Below, in pieces: positions 27,189 through 34,882 of a DNA stretch of 64,000 nt. The stretch spans positions 310,001 through 374,000 of the forward strand of contig NZ_JOEH01000009.1 of NCBI RefSeq assembly GCF_000719095.1, read 5' to 3'. The DNA comes from Streptacidiphilus jeojiense. Its GTDB lineage: Bacteria; Actinomycetota; Actinomycetes; Streptomycetales; Streptomycetaceae. The translations under genes were made by a program, and so were the position numbers. Under the pieces are notes generated by a model that worked only from the letters and a program-made list of their open reading frames with translations, was not told the origin of the DNA and did not search any database. Numbering within the stretch: position 1 is the stretch's first letter; each line of letters starts with the position of its first letter.

Positions 27189-27238
27189 CTGTCAGCGTCG
27201 AACGGTACCCTCTGCGTGCAGAGAGAGTTGAGGTCCGG

Positions 27239-28873
27239 ATGAACGTAGTACGGCGGTTCGCCACAGCGACGGTGCTGTCCGCGAGCCTGGTCGTGGTGGC
27301 CGGGTGCAGTTCGCCCGCACCTGCTCCTCCCCGCAGCACCGGTTCCGGCTCGGACGCGGCGTCGTCCGCCGCCGCTTCCACGGCTTCGGCCTCCGCGTCG
27401 GCCGGGGCCTCCACGGCCGCGGCACCGGTGCTGGAGCCGCTGCCCGCCGCGATCCCGGCCGACCTGCAGCGCTACTACAGCCAGAAGCTGACCTGGACCA
27501 GCGCCGGCTGCGACGCGGGCTTCCAGTGCACCACCATGAAGGTCCCGCTGGACTACGCGAACCCGGGGTCGGGCTCCGACGACATCTCGCTGGCGGTGGT
27601 CCGCCGCACATCGTCCGGCCAGGGCTCCCAGCACCTGGGATCGCTGCTGGTCAACCCCGGTGGCCCGGGCGGTTCCGCGATCGACTACGCCGAGTACGCG
27701 GCGACCAGCTTCCCGTCGGTGATCCGGAACGCCTACGACATCGTCGGGATGGACCCGCGCGGGGTCAACCGGAGCACCCCGGTGACCTGTCTGACGAACC
27801 AGCAGATGGACACCTTCGCGGCCACCGACACCACCCCCGACTCATCGGCCGAGATCAACACCCTGCTGGCGGCCGACAAGACCTTCGCCCAGGGCTGCGA
27901 ACAGCGCTCCGGCGCCCTGCTCGGCCACGTCAGCACGGTGGAGGCGGCGAAGGACATGGACGTCCTGCGCGCCCTGCTCGGCGACGCCAAGCTGAACTAC
28001 CTGGGCAAGTCCTACGGGACCTTCCTCGGCGCCACCTACGCCGGGCTGTTCCCCTCCCGGGTGGGCCACCTGGTGCTGGACGGCGCCATGAACCCCTCGC
28101 TGGACGCGCTGCAGCTGGACAGCCAGCAGGCCGGCGGCTTCGAGACGGCGTTCAACGCCTTCGCGGCCGACTGCGTCAAGCAGAGCAGCTGCCCGCTCGG
28201 CTCGACCACCCAGCAGGCCGGGACCAGGCTGGACGCCCTGTTCGCCGCCTGGGACAAGCACCCGCTCAGTACGGACTCCCCGTCCCGGCCCCTGGACGAG
28301 GCGCTGGGCACCACCGGTGTGATCTCCGCCATGTACGACCAGGGCGAGTGGCCGACCCTGCGCGCGGCGCTCAACCAGGCCGTCGCCGGCAACGGCAGCG
28401 GTCTGCTGGCGCTGTCCGACGAGTACTACGAGCGGTCCGCCTCGGGCCAGTACCAGAACCTGATGGCCGCCAACGCCGCGGTCAACTGCCTGGACCTGGC
28501 CCCGGCGGCGACCACGCCGCAGGAGGTGGAGCAGCAGCTCCCGACCTACCGCAAGGCCTCGCCGCACTTCGGCACGACGCTGGCCTGGTCCGGCCTGTCC
28601 TGCGCCTCCTGGCCGGTCAAGCCCACCGGCGAGCCGCACACCATCCCGGCCAAGGGCGCCGCACCGATCCTGGTCGTCGGCACCACCCGCGACCCGGCCA
28701 CCCCCTACGCCTGGGCTCAGGCGCTGGCGGCCCAGCTCGACTCGGGAACGCTGCTCTCCTTCAACGGCGACGGCCACACTGCCTACGAGCGCGGCAGCTC
28801 GTGCGTGGACAGCGACGTCAACACCTACCTGCTGACCGGCCGCACCCCGGCGAAGGGGACCATGTGCAACTAA
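27239..28873 (+). CDS. TAP-like secreted alpha/beta hydrolase lipoprotein
   Basis: A 544-residue tripeptidyl-aminopeptidase-type (SlpD/E-like) exported enzyme. The signal ends in the lipobox VVAGC. LLVNPGGPGGSAIDYA is the oxyanion loop, and the nucleophile elbow is LGKSYGTFLGATYA (Ser about 258). A C-terminal TAP domain supplies the probable Asp (GTTRDPATPY) and His (GDGHTAYERGSSC). The family removes N-terminal peptides from secreted substrates. The ATG at 27239 follows GAGGT; the 18 codons upstream in frame overlap the previous gene and are rejected. Confidence 0.9.
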   Translation: MNVVRRFATATVLSASLVVVAGCSSPAPAPPRSTGSGSDAASSAAASTASASASAGASTAAAPVLEPLPAAIPADLQRYYSQKLTWTSAGCDAGFQCTTMKVPLDYANPGSGSDDISLAVVRRTSSGQGSQHLGSLLVNPGGPGGSAIDYAEYAATSFPSVIRNAYDIVGMDPRGVNRSTPVTCLTNQQMDTFAATDTTPDSSAEINTLLAADKTFAQGCEQRSGALLGHVSTVEAAKDMDVLRALLGDAKLNYLGKSYGTFLGATYAGLFPSRVGHLVLDGAMNPSLDALQLDSQQAGGFETAFNAFAADCVKQSSCPLGSTTQQAGTRLDALFAAWDKHPLSTDSPSRPLDEALGTTGVISAMYDQGEWPTLRAALNQAVAGNGSGLLALSDEYYERSASGQYQNLMAANAAVNCLDLAPAATTPQEVEQQLPTYRKASPHFGTTLAWSGLSCASWPVKPTGEPHTIPAKGAAPILVVGTTRDPATPYAWAQALAAQLDSGTLLSFNGDGHTAYERGSSCVDSDVNTYLLTGRTPAKGTMCN

Positions 28874-28906
28874 ACGGGTACAAGTAAGGACCCAATCAAT
28901 GCCACA

Positions 28907-28945
28907 ATCCTTTCATCGCACCAGGCGGTGGTGCGATGAAAGGAT
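28907..28945. terminator. 17-bp perfect inverted repeat between the TAP-like gene and lysE
   Basis: Bases 28907-28923 pair perfectly with 28929-28945 around the loop GGCGG. It lies 34 bases after the TAP-like gene's stop and ends 12 bases before the LysE ATG, overlapping the likely ribosome-site region. The right arm is followed by GAGGCGGC rather than T. It may be a terminator, an operator or a translation-controlling stem. Confidence 0.6.
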
Positions 28946-28957
28946 GAGGCGGCAGGC

Positions 28958-29614
28958 ATGTTCGGAGTTGTCCACTACAGCACCTACGCGGTCGGCGCCC
29001 TGCTGATCGTCCTGCTCCCCGGGCCCAACTCGATGTACGTGCTCTCGGTGGCCGCCCGCCGCGGCGTCCGCACCGGCTTCCGCTCGGCCTGCGGGGTGTT
29101 CCTCGGCGACACCACCCTGATCGTGCTCACCTCGCTCGGCGCCGCCTCGCTGCTCAAGGCCACCCCGATCGTCTTCGACGCGGTGAAGCTGGTCGGCGCC
29201 GCCTACCTGGTCTACATCGGCTACGGCATGCTCAAGGCGGCCCGCCAGATGTGGCGCGAACGCAGGGCCGACCCCGACGTCCAGGAGCCCGCCGCCCCCG
29301 TGGACGAGCGCGAGCGCCCGTTCCGCCGGGCCCTGGTGATCAGCCTGCTCAACCCCAAGGCGATCCTCTTCCTGCTGTCCTTCTTCGTGCAGTTCGTCGA
29401 CCCCGGCTACGGTCGGCCCGCGCTCTCGTTCACGATCCTGGGCGCGACCCTCCAGCTCTGCAGCGTGCTCTACCTCACCACGCTGATACTCGCCGGCACC
29501 GCCCTGGCCAACGCCTTCCGCCGCCGGCGCCGCCTCTCCGCTGCGCTCACCACCGGCGTCGCCGCCCTCTTCATAGGATTCGCCGCCAAGCTGGCCACCG
29601 CCTCCACCGGCTGA
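28958..29614 (+). CDS. LysE/RhtB family amino-acid exporter
   Basis: A 218-residue inner-membrane exporter with six hydrophobic segments. The family signature LLPGPNSMYVLSVAARRGVR lies in the first loop, and NPKAILFLLSFFVQFVDP marks the fifth segment region. LysE/RhtB proteins export amino acids or related metabolites; the substrate is not clear here. The gene starts 12 bases beyond the inverted repeat and is the last chromosomal gene before the tRNA and island. Confidence 0.9.
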   Translation: MFGVVHYSTYAVGALLIVLLPGPNSMYVLSVAARRGVRTGFRSACGVFLGDTTLIVLTSLGAASLLKATPIVFDAVKLVGAAYLVYIGYGMLKAARQMWRERRADPDVQEPAAPVDERERPFRRALVISLLNPKAILFLLSFFVQFVDPGYGRPALSFTILGATLQLCSVLYLTTLILAGTALANAFRRRRRLSAALTTGVAALFIGFAAKLATASTG

Positions 29615-29711
29615 CCCGTCCCACCACCCGCAGCACCCGAAAACCCCGTAAGGATCACCCCTGCGGACTGTGTAGACTAACCCCCGTTGCCGGTCACAGA
29701 CCGCCGACATC

Positions 29712-29785
29712 GCCGCCTTAGCTCAGTTGGCCAGAGCAACGCACTCGTAATGCGTAGGTCTCGGGTTCGAATCCCGAAGGCGGCT
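29712..29785 (+). tRNA. tRNA-Thr (anticodon CGT)
   Basis: A complete 74-base cloverleaf. The acceptor stem GCCGCCT pairs with AGGCGGC (discriminator T). The D arm GCTC...GAGC, the anticodon arm with loop CTCGTAA (CGT) and the T arm with GTTCGAATC are all visible. CCA is not encoded. A TAGACT hexamer at 29673-29678 could be the -10 of its promoter. It is the integration target of the island: its 3' half is repeated at 39510. Confidence 0.95.
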
Positions 29786-29788
29786 CAC
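29743..29788 (+). other. attL: left attachment repeat within tRNA-Thr
   Basis: These 46 bases, from the anticodon stem to just past the tRNA 3' end, are repeated exactly at 39510-39555. The flanking bases differ (C versus A on the left, T versus C on the right). Integration into the 3' half of a tRNA gene that leaves the tRNA intact is the standard outcome for tyrosine recombinases. Confidence 0.92.
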
Positions 29789-29792
29789 TTTG

Positions 29793-29833
29793 GCCCCGTA
29801 TGTCCGATTTAAATCGGACATACGGGGCTTTTT
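29793..29833 (+). terminator. Island-borne terminator of tRNA-Thr
   Basis: A perfect 18-bp inverted repeat (29793-29810 with 29811-29828) runs straight into five T, a textbook intrinsic terminator. It lies 8 bases after the tRNA, inside the island, so it replaces the original tRNA terminator, which is now beyond attR at 39559. Confidence 0.9.
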
Positions 29834-30591
29834 CTTCGGGCCCTCGGTGGTCAAGGCTGACTGCCCGCCGACTGTCGTTTCCGTAAAGGTGCAGGTCAGA
29901 CGGTTGCTCCCGTGGCATGACCTACGCCGCAGAAATTCGTAGGTCGCGGACGCCAGTGCGGCGCATAGCCACAATGTCGCAGGTCAGGGGCTTGTCGGGC
30001 GTGATTCTGGCTAGGCAGTGACCTGCGAACCTCAGTGCGCAGGTCACCAGCGTGGCTGGGGCCAACTCGTCTGAATCACGCGGGGTTTGGGATGTAGCGA
30101 CTTCGCTTTGGGCGAGTGCAGTCCGCATTCGGTCCGCATCAGAATTGATCAAGGACTGTGTCGGCTGGGGCACGAGGTCAGGCGGTGGTGGGCGAGCGTT
30201 CACCGGTTGAGGTGCCTGTGTGCCTGGAGCCCTCTGCGGAGGGGATGCGCCTGGGCGCTGGTGGCTATGGGGGTACTGGGCCCATGGTCTGCCATAAGCC
30301 CATGGGTTCCGGTAACACAGCGTGGATCGAACCGACTTCCCCCACCTCCCCGGAAGTCGGCCTCGGGAGTAACACCGCTAAGGAGGAGCCCGCGGCACTG
30401 ACAGCAGGTCACCGCACGACGTGCTGGCCGACCTGCGCCGAGGGCACGGGGAGCGCGACTGATAACCGCTCGTCGTTCCACTTGCTTCACGGAAATCCGG
30501 GCAGAGCCGGATCCATCATGCGCCATCAACGCGTGGTGATCTACACGGGTTGGTGCCTGTAGGGCCGTGAGTATTGCTCCGCTGGGTGCTG
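29834..30591. other. Noncoding left end of the island
   Basis: Apart from the arm-type repeats, no gene is supported here. ORFs of 93-134 codons exist on both strands (for example 29922-30203 minus and 30158-30562 plus), but none has a ribosome site, a domain or the composition of a real gene. In related elements an integrase gene would be expected at one end; I find no integrase motif here. Confidence 0.5.
29891..30046. other. Left arm-type recombinase sites (GCAGGTCA repeats)
   Basis: GCAGGTCA occurs directly at 29891-29898, 29979-29986 and 30039-30046, and inverted at 30019-30026. The variant GTAGGTC(A/G) occurs inverted at 29918-29925 and direct at 29939-29945. Two copies also lie just inside the other end of the island. 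Such clustered short repeats flanking the core are what arm-binding sites of a tyrosine integrase (or its excisionase) look like. Confidence 0.6.
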
Positions 30592-30609
30592 TTCCCGGGT
30601 AGCGTCGTT
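30592..30609 (+). promoter_or_regulatory. Conserved upstream box of module 1
   Basis: This 18-base box matches 34297-34314, upstream of the paralogous module, at 15 of 18 positions, with the shared core GTA-x-CGTCGTT. It lies 33 bases before the small gene's start here and 25 there. Most of the surrounding noncoding DNA does not match, so this is a candidate promoter or shared operator. Confidence 0.4.
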
Positions 30610-30642
30610 TCTACTTTCGGGGAGTTGTACGAGGGGGTTGTA

Positions 30643-31134
30643 GTGACGGGTGTGGAGATCGCGGTCGGGTACGTGTTCGCCTACCTGGTGCGCAAGGCCA
30701 GGCGGATTGCGGGGTCGGCGGATGCTGAAGTGGACCGGGTACTGGATTCAGGGATCGAGCGTTTGCACGGCCTGGTGGGGGCGAAGCTGGGGCCGGATCC
30801 AGCACTGAGGGTGGCCCAGGAGGAGGCCGCAAGTACGGGTGAGCTCAGCGAGCGTACGCAGCGGCGTCTGGTGGACGCGTTGGAGGAGGCCAGCGAGCGC
30901 GATGCGGGCTTCGCCCAGAGCCTGGAGCAGGCGGTAGCCGCCGTCCAGGGAGCCGGGCCTGTCGACATCGCCCGCTACACCGGTGCCGCGAACGCCAGTG
31001 ATGGCGGCCGTGCGAGCACTGGGGTCGTGCGCCCAGGCGGTGCCGGCGGCGGGTCGGCCACTGCGGAGAACACCGGCGACGCCACCGCGGCCGGCCCCGG
31101 CAGCAGCGCCAGCACTGGCATCGACTACAGCTGA
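30643..31134 (+). CDS. Module 1 small helical effector-like protein with Gly/Thr-rich signalling tail
   Basis: 163 residues. Residues 2-16 (TGVEIAVGYVFAYLV) are a short hydrophobic stretch ending in RKARR. Residues 25-103 are predicted helical and charged (LHGLVGAKLGPDPALRVAQE, then RTQRRLVDALEEASERDAGF). From 107 the tail is Gly/Ala/Ser/Thr-rich and contains GGRASTGVV (121-129) and GSATAENTGDATA. The same organisation is seen in the paralogue at 34340. The GTG start is chosen because it aligns with the paralogue's start and follows GAGGGGG; the longer ORF from 30574 is rejected. The NB-ARC partner follows after 29 bases. I recognise no catalytic domain. It resembles HeLo/Bell-type helical cell-death domains in layout only, so function is inference. 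Confidence 0.72.
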   Translation: MTGVEIAVGYVFAYLVRKARRIAGSADAEVDRVLDSGIERLHGLVGAKLGPDPALRVAQEEAASTGELSERTQRRLVDALEEASERDAGFAQSLEQAVAAVQGAGPVDIARYTGAANASDGGRASTGVVRPGGAGGGSATAENTGDATAAGPGSSASTGIDYS

Positions 31135-31163
31135 GGCCAGTAGCGGTGTAGGCCGCTGGTGAC

Positions 31164-33641
31164 GTGGCGGCGGGTTTTGAACGGGCCAAGTTATGTACAC
31201 AACCCGTGCCTCGCGCCCGTATGGATACAGCAGAGCTTGGCTCCGTAGAGGGGGCGGTAGTGGCGGCAACAGATCCTGACGGAGCTGGTGTGGGAGGCGT
31301 GCCCGAATCAACCCCCCAGGGGCACGCTCCAGCGGCCCCCCGGTCGATGGCAGCGGTGAACACGGGGGTTGCTCGTGCGGACCGGGGCGGGGTGGCGGTC
31401 TCGGGGATAGTGGGCCGTCTCACGGTGGTGCAGCCGGTACGGGTCCCAGTGGTGTTTCCGCACCAGGTCGGTGTGCTGCCAGCGCGAGCCGGGCATTTCC
31501 AGGACCGTGACGCACTCGGTGCACTGGAGGAGGCTGTCGTCGGGGGTGGGACGGCGGTGGTGTGCCAGGTGCTGGCGGGGATGGGCGGGGTCGGCAAGAC
31601 CCAACTTGCCGCCCACTACGCCCGGCACACCTGGCAGCAAGGCGGCGTGGACCTGCTGGTGTGGGTCACCGCCAGCACCAGGCCGGCGGTGGTGGACGCC
31701 TACGCCCATGCCGGCGCAGACTTGCTCGGTATCGACCTGGCCGACCCCGAGCAGGCCGCGCGGGCGTTCCTGGCGTGGCTGGAGCCCAAACCGGGCCAGC
31801 AGCCGCGCTGGCTGATCGTCCTGGACGACCTCGCTGACCCCGCCGACCTGCGCGGCCTGTGGCCACCTGCCCATCCCCACGGCAGCACCCTGGTCACCAC
31901 CCGCCGCCGCGACAGCTCCCTCGGCACCCATGGCACCCTGGTACCGGTAGGCCTGTTCACCGAGGCTGAGGCCACCGCCTACCTGGCCACTGCACTTGCC
32001 AGCATCCATCGTCAAGAACCCGCCGACGCTCTCGCCGACCTGGCCCGGGACCTGGGATATCTGCCGCTGGCCCTGTCCCAAGCCGCCGCCTACCTCACCG
32101 ACACCGCCCTGGACGTCACGACCTACCGTGCCCTGCTGGCGAACCGCACGCGCCAACTGTCCGACCTGTTGCCCGAACCCGGAACCCTACCCGATGACCA
32201 GGCCACCACCGTCGCCGCCGCCTGGACACTCTCCGTGGAACGTGCCGATCAGCTCCGCCCTTACGGCCTGGCTCGGCCCATGCTGCAACTGGCCGCGATG
32301 CTCGATCCCAACGGCATCCCGCACACCGTCCTGACCAGTCCGCCCGCCCTGGCCCACCTCGCCAACCACCGCACCGCTACGGAGGGTGACGGTTCCATCT
32401 TCCGGAAGGCCACCGCGGAAGAGGCAGCCGGTGCACTGCGTGCCCTGCACCGCCTCCATCTGATCGACCACACACCCACCACCCCCCACCACGCCGTCCG
32501 CGTCCACCAGCTCATCCAACGTGCCACCCGCGACCCCCTCACCCTCGAGCGGTACGACCACTGCGCACGCAGCGCAGCCGACGCCCTGAACGCCGCCTGG
32601 CCCGCCATCGAGTCCGACACCGCCCTGGCCCAGGCCCTGCGCGCCAACACCCAAATCCTCACTCGCCACGCCGGAAGAGCCCTGCACCAACCCGACACAC
32701 ACCCGGTGCTGCACCGCACAGGCAGAAGTCTCGGCGAAGCCGGGCAGGCCACCGCCGCACGTCACTATTTCCAGCTCCTCACCGAAACTTCCAACCACCA
32801 CCTGGGTGCCGACCACCGCGACACCCTGTCCGCCCGGCACGACCTCGCCTACTGGCGGGGGGAGACAGGGGATGTGACCGGAGCAGCGACCGCGTTCACC
32901 GACCTGCTGGAGGACCGGCTGCGAGTGCTGGGTGCCGACCACCGCGACACCCTGGCCACCCGACACCACCTCGCCCACTGGCGGGGCGAGACAGGGGATG
33001 CGGCCGGAGCAGCGACCGCGTTCACCGACCTGCTGGAAGACATGCTGCGGGTACTGGGTGCCGACCACCGCGATACCCTGGCCGCTCGGCACGACCTCGC
33101 CCGCTGGCGGGGGGAGGCAGGGGATGTGACCGGAGCAGCGACCGCGTTCACCGACCTGCTGGAAGACATGCTGCGGGTGCTGGGTGCCGACCACCGCGAC
33201 ACCTTGACCACCCGACACCACCTCGCCCACTGGCGGGGGGAGACAGGGGATGCGGCCGGAGCAGCGACCGCGACCGCCGACCTGCTGGAAGACATGCTGC
33301 GGGTGCTGGGTGCCGACCACCCCGACACCCTGGCCACCCGACATACCCTCGCCCACTGGCGAGGGCAGGCGGGGGATGCGGCCGGAGCAGCGACCGCGTT
33401 CACCGACCTGCTGGAGGACCAGCTGCGGGTGCTGGGTGCCGACCACCCCCACACCCTGGTCGCGCGGGGTAACCAGGCTTACTGGCGGGGGCAGGCCGGG
33501 GATGCGGCCGGAGCCGCAGCCGCGACGGCCGAGTTACTGGAAGACATGCTGACGGTGCTGGGCGCTGACCACCCCGAAACCCTGGCCAACCGGCGCAACC
33601 TCGTAAGATGGCGGAGGGCAAGCAGGGAAGTCAATTTCTGA
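31164..33641 (+). CDS. Module 1 NB-ARC (STAND/NLR-like) NTPase with TPR repeats
   Basis: 825 residues. The leader contains GGVAVSGIV (75-83), matching the tail motif of the small protein upstream, then PHQVGVLPARAGHFQDRDAL. The NB-ARC domain shows the P-loop GMGGVGKTQ (139-147), Walker B WLIVLDDLAD (216-225), the sensor-like TTRRR (245-249) and the GLPLA equivalent GYLPLALSQAAAYL (298-311). A winged-helix-like region and a helical linker follow. From about 532 there are seven 42-residue kinesin-light-chain-type TPR units, six almost identical (DNA repeat 32880-33635). It is an NLR-like sensor: TPRs bind a trigger, and nucleotide exchange drives oligomerisation. The GTG start has no strong ribosome site; an ATG at 31221 is possible. 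Confidence 0.82.
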   Translation: MAAGFERAKLCTQPVPRARMDTAELGSVEGAVVAATDPDGAGVGGVPESTPQGHAPAAPRSMAAVNTGVARADRGGVAVSGIVGRLTVVQPVRVPVVFPHQVGVLPARAGHFQDRDALGALEEAVVGGGTAVVCQVLAGMGGVGKTQLAAHYARHTWQQGGVDLLVWVTASTRPAVVDAYAHAGADLLGIDLADPEQAARAFLAWLEPKPGQQPRWLIVLDDLADPADLRGLWPPAHPHGSTLVTTRRRDSSLGTHGTLVPVGLFTEAEATAYLATALASIHRQEPADALADLARDLGYLPLALSQAAAYLTDTALDVTTYRALLANRTRQLSDLLPEPGTLPDDQATTVAAAWTLSVERADQLRPYGLARPMLQLAAMLDPNGIPHTVLTSPPALAHLANHRTATEGDGSIFRKATAEEAAGALRALHRLHLIDHTPTTPHHAVRVHQLIQRATRDPLTLERYDHCARSAADALNAAWPAIESDTALAQALRANTQILTRHAGRALHQPDTHPVLHRTGRSLGEAGQATAARHYFQLLTETSNHHLGADHRDTLSARHDLAYWRGETGDVTGAATAFTDLLEDRLRVLGADHRDTLATRHHLAHWRGETGDAAGAATAFTDLLEDMLRVLGADHRDTLAARHDLARWRGEAGDVTGAATAFTDLLEDMLRVLGADHRDTLTTRHHLAHWRGETGDAAGAATATADLLEDMLRVLGADHPDTLATRHTLAHWRGQAGDAAGAATAFTDLLEDQLRVLGADHPHTLVARGNQAYWRGQAGDAAGAAAATAELLEDMLTVLGADHPETLANRRNLVRWRRASREVNF
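32880..33635 (+). repeat. 126-bp in-frame tandem repeats encoding TPR units
   Basis: Six head-to-tail 126-bp units start at 32880, 33006, 33132, 33258, 33384 and 33510. Units share long exact stretches such as GACCGCGTTCACCGACCTGC and CTGGGTGCCGACCACC, including at silent positions. Each codes for 42 residues (GAATAFTDLLEDxLRVLGAD and onward). Such homogeneity at the DNA level suggests recent duplication or ongoing gene conversion. Confidence 0.93.
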
Positions 33642-33879
33642 TGCCGTCCCAAGGCACCTCTCCGTGATTAAGCGGGAGCTGGTGACACGACCTTTGCGCA
33701 CCCGACTACGCCTCGCTGTGCGCCGCAGCTCTGCTGGCCGAGAGAAGCCGTCCGGGGAGCCGAGGGCCAGGATCCTGAAGATCATTCACGGAAGTACGGT
33801 CAGAACCGCTTTCAAGGAGGGTCATCACCAACTGGCAGGCGCCCACTCACCTGACCGCCCGCACCGGCGAACGGACCGC

Positions 33880-34164
33880 AGACGGGGCCGGGCGGCTCTC
33901 GGTGGGCTGCAGGGCGAGTACGCCGACCAGCTGCAGCCGGCCGAAGACGCGCTGGGCAGGCAGATACTGGCCCAGCCGCAGCAGCTGGAGGCGGCCTGCC
34001 AGGCCGCAGAAGAGCTGTTCGAGGCGGGGCAGGAGGCGTTTCCTCCGCATCCGAACGCGGAGGTAAATCTGCGCCTCCCCGGGCTAGGCATCCAGCTCGG
34101 CACCCGGGCCCTGGCTGAGATTGGAGACGATTGCCACCGCTTCGCTGACGCCTGCGGCCTGTAG
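33880..34164 (+). pseudogene. IS110-family transposase remnant
   Basis: Only the central and C-terminal portion is readable. A coiled segment (LAQPQQLEAACQAAEELFEA) is followed by HPNAEVNLRLPGLGIQLGTR and ALAEIGDDCHRFADACGL, the Transposase_20 (IS116/IS110/IS902) signature normally containing SLPGLGxxLGARxLAEFGDDxxRF. The frame stops at once after this, before the usual catalytic Ser-containing end, and the upstream DEDD-type catalytic domain is missing. It sits between the two NTPase modules and is dead. Confidence 0.75.
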
Positions 34165-34296
34165 GCATACTCCGACTCCTCGGCCACTGACCGTTTCCTG
34201 GTTACGCCTGCGTACGCGGCTGCGTACTGTCGGTCTGGGGGCGGCCACGGAATCGCCTCGGGCCCGCGCAAGCCATTACGTGCACTGAGGAATCGG

Positions 34297-34314
34297 TTCG
34301 CGAGTACCGTCGTT
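34297..34314 (+). promoter_or_regulatory. Conserved upstream box of module 2
   Basis: This is the counterpart of 30592-30609 (15 of 18 bases identical). It lies 25 bases before the module 2 small gene and just after the transposase remnant. It is a candidate promoter or operator common to both modules; no canonical -35/-10 pair is evident. Confidence 0.4.
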
Positions 34315-34339
34315 CCGCAGGAGCTGATTGGGGGCCGTG

Positions 34340-34861
34340 TTGACGGGCGTGGAAATCGCAGTCGGGTATGTGTTCGCGTGGTTGGTCCGCAAGGCTAAGC
34401 GCGTAGCGGGGCCGGCCGATACGGAGACTGACCGGGTGTTGGACGCGGGCATGGACCGGCTTCACGAGCTCGTCAGTGCGAGGCTGGGCCCGGATCCGGC
34501 ACTGAAGCGGGCTCAGGAGGAGGCGCAGTCAGGCCAGGGTGAGCTGAGCGCGCGCACGCGTCGACGGTTGGTCGATGCGCTGGACGAGGTGGCCGAGCGC
34601 GACACGGCCTTCGCGCAGGCCCTGCTGCATGCGGTGGCTGGGGTGCAGGTGGCTGGACCGGTAGACGTCGCTCGCTACACCGGCACCGCGAAGGCCAGCG
34701 GCGGCGGCAGCGCGAGCACAGGGATCGTTCGCCCCGGCGGAGCGGGGGAGGGCTCAGCGACTGCAGAGAACACGGGGTACGCCACGGCAGAGGGTGCGGG
34801 CAGTCGCGCGATTACGGGTGTCGAGTACGGCTGGCCGGGCCACAGCCTTGCTACGACGTAA
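34340..34861 (+). CDS. Module 2 small helical effector-like protein with Gly/Thr-rich signalling tail
   Basis: 173 residues, clearly homologous to the product at 30643. It has TGVEIAVGYVFAWLV then RKAKR, LHELVSARLGPDPALKRAQE, RRRLVDALDEVAERDTAF, and a tail with GGSASTGIV (122-130) and GSATAENTGYATA. It runs 10 residues past the paralogue's end (GWPGHSLATT). The TTG at 34340 is chosen by alignment with the paralogue; GTG 34337 and TTG 34328 are alternatives, and a GGGGG run lies just upstream. Its stop is 21 bases before the GTG of its NTPase partner. No catalytic residues are recognised; a membrane-acting cell-death role is inferred from layout and context. Confidence 0.7.
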   Translation: MTGVEIAVGYVFAWLVRKAKRVAGPADTETDRVLDAGMDRLHELVSARLGPDPALKRAQEEAQSGQGELSARTRRRLVDALDEVAERDTAFAQALLHAVAGVQVAGPVDVARYTGTAKASGGGSASTGIVRPGGAGEGSATAENTGYATAEGAGSRAITGVEYGWPGHSLATT

Positions 34862-34882
34862 TTGACGGGAGGGTCAGGCGAA

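Noticed and set aside
30158..30562. 134-codon ORF at the left end of the island
   Set aside because: No ribosome site, no domain, irregular codon use. It is probably a chance frame in noncoding DNA.
31308..33452. Long minus-strand ORFs (282, 421 and 201 codons) under the module 1 NTPase
   Set aside because: They mirror the plus-strand NB-ARC/TPR gene, and the repetitive ones only reflect the tandem DNA repeat.
32880..33635. 126-bp repeats considered as a CRISPR array or satellite
   Set aside because: There are no spacers, the units are contiguous, in frame and exactly 42 codons long, and they encode TPR units.
33664..34164. Intact 166-codon gene between the modules
   Set aside because: The first 70 codons are without family character, and the rest is only the C-terminal piece of an IS110 transposase.
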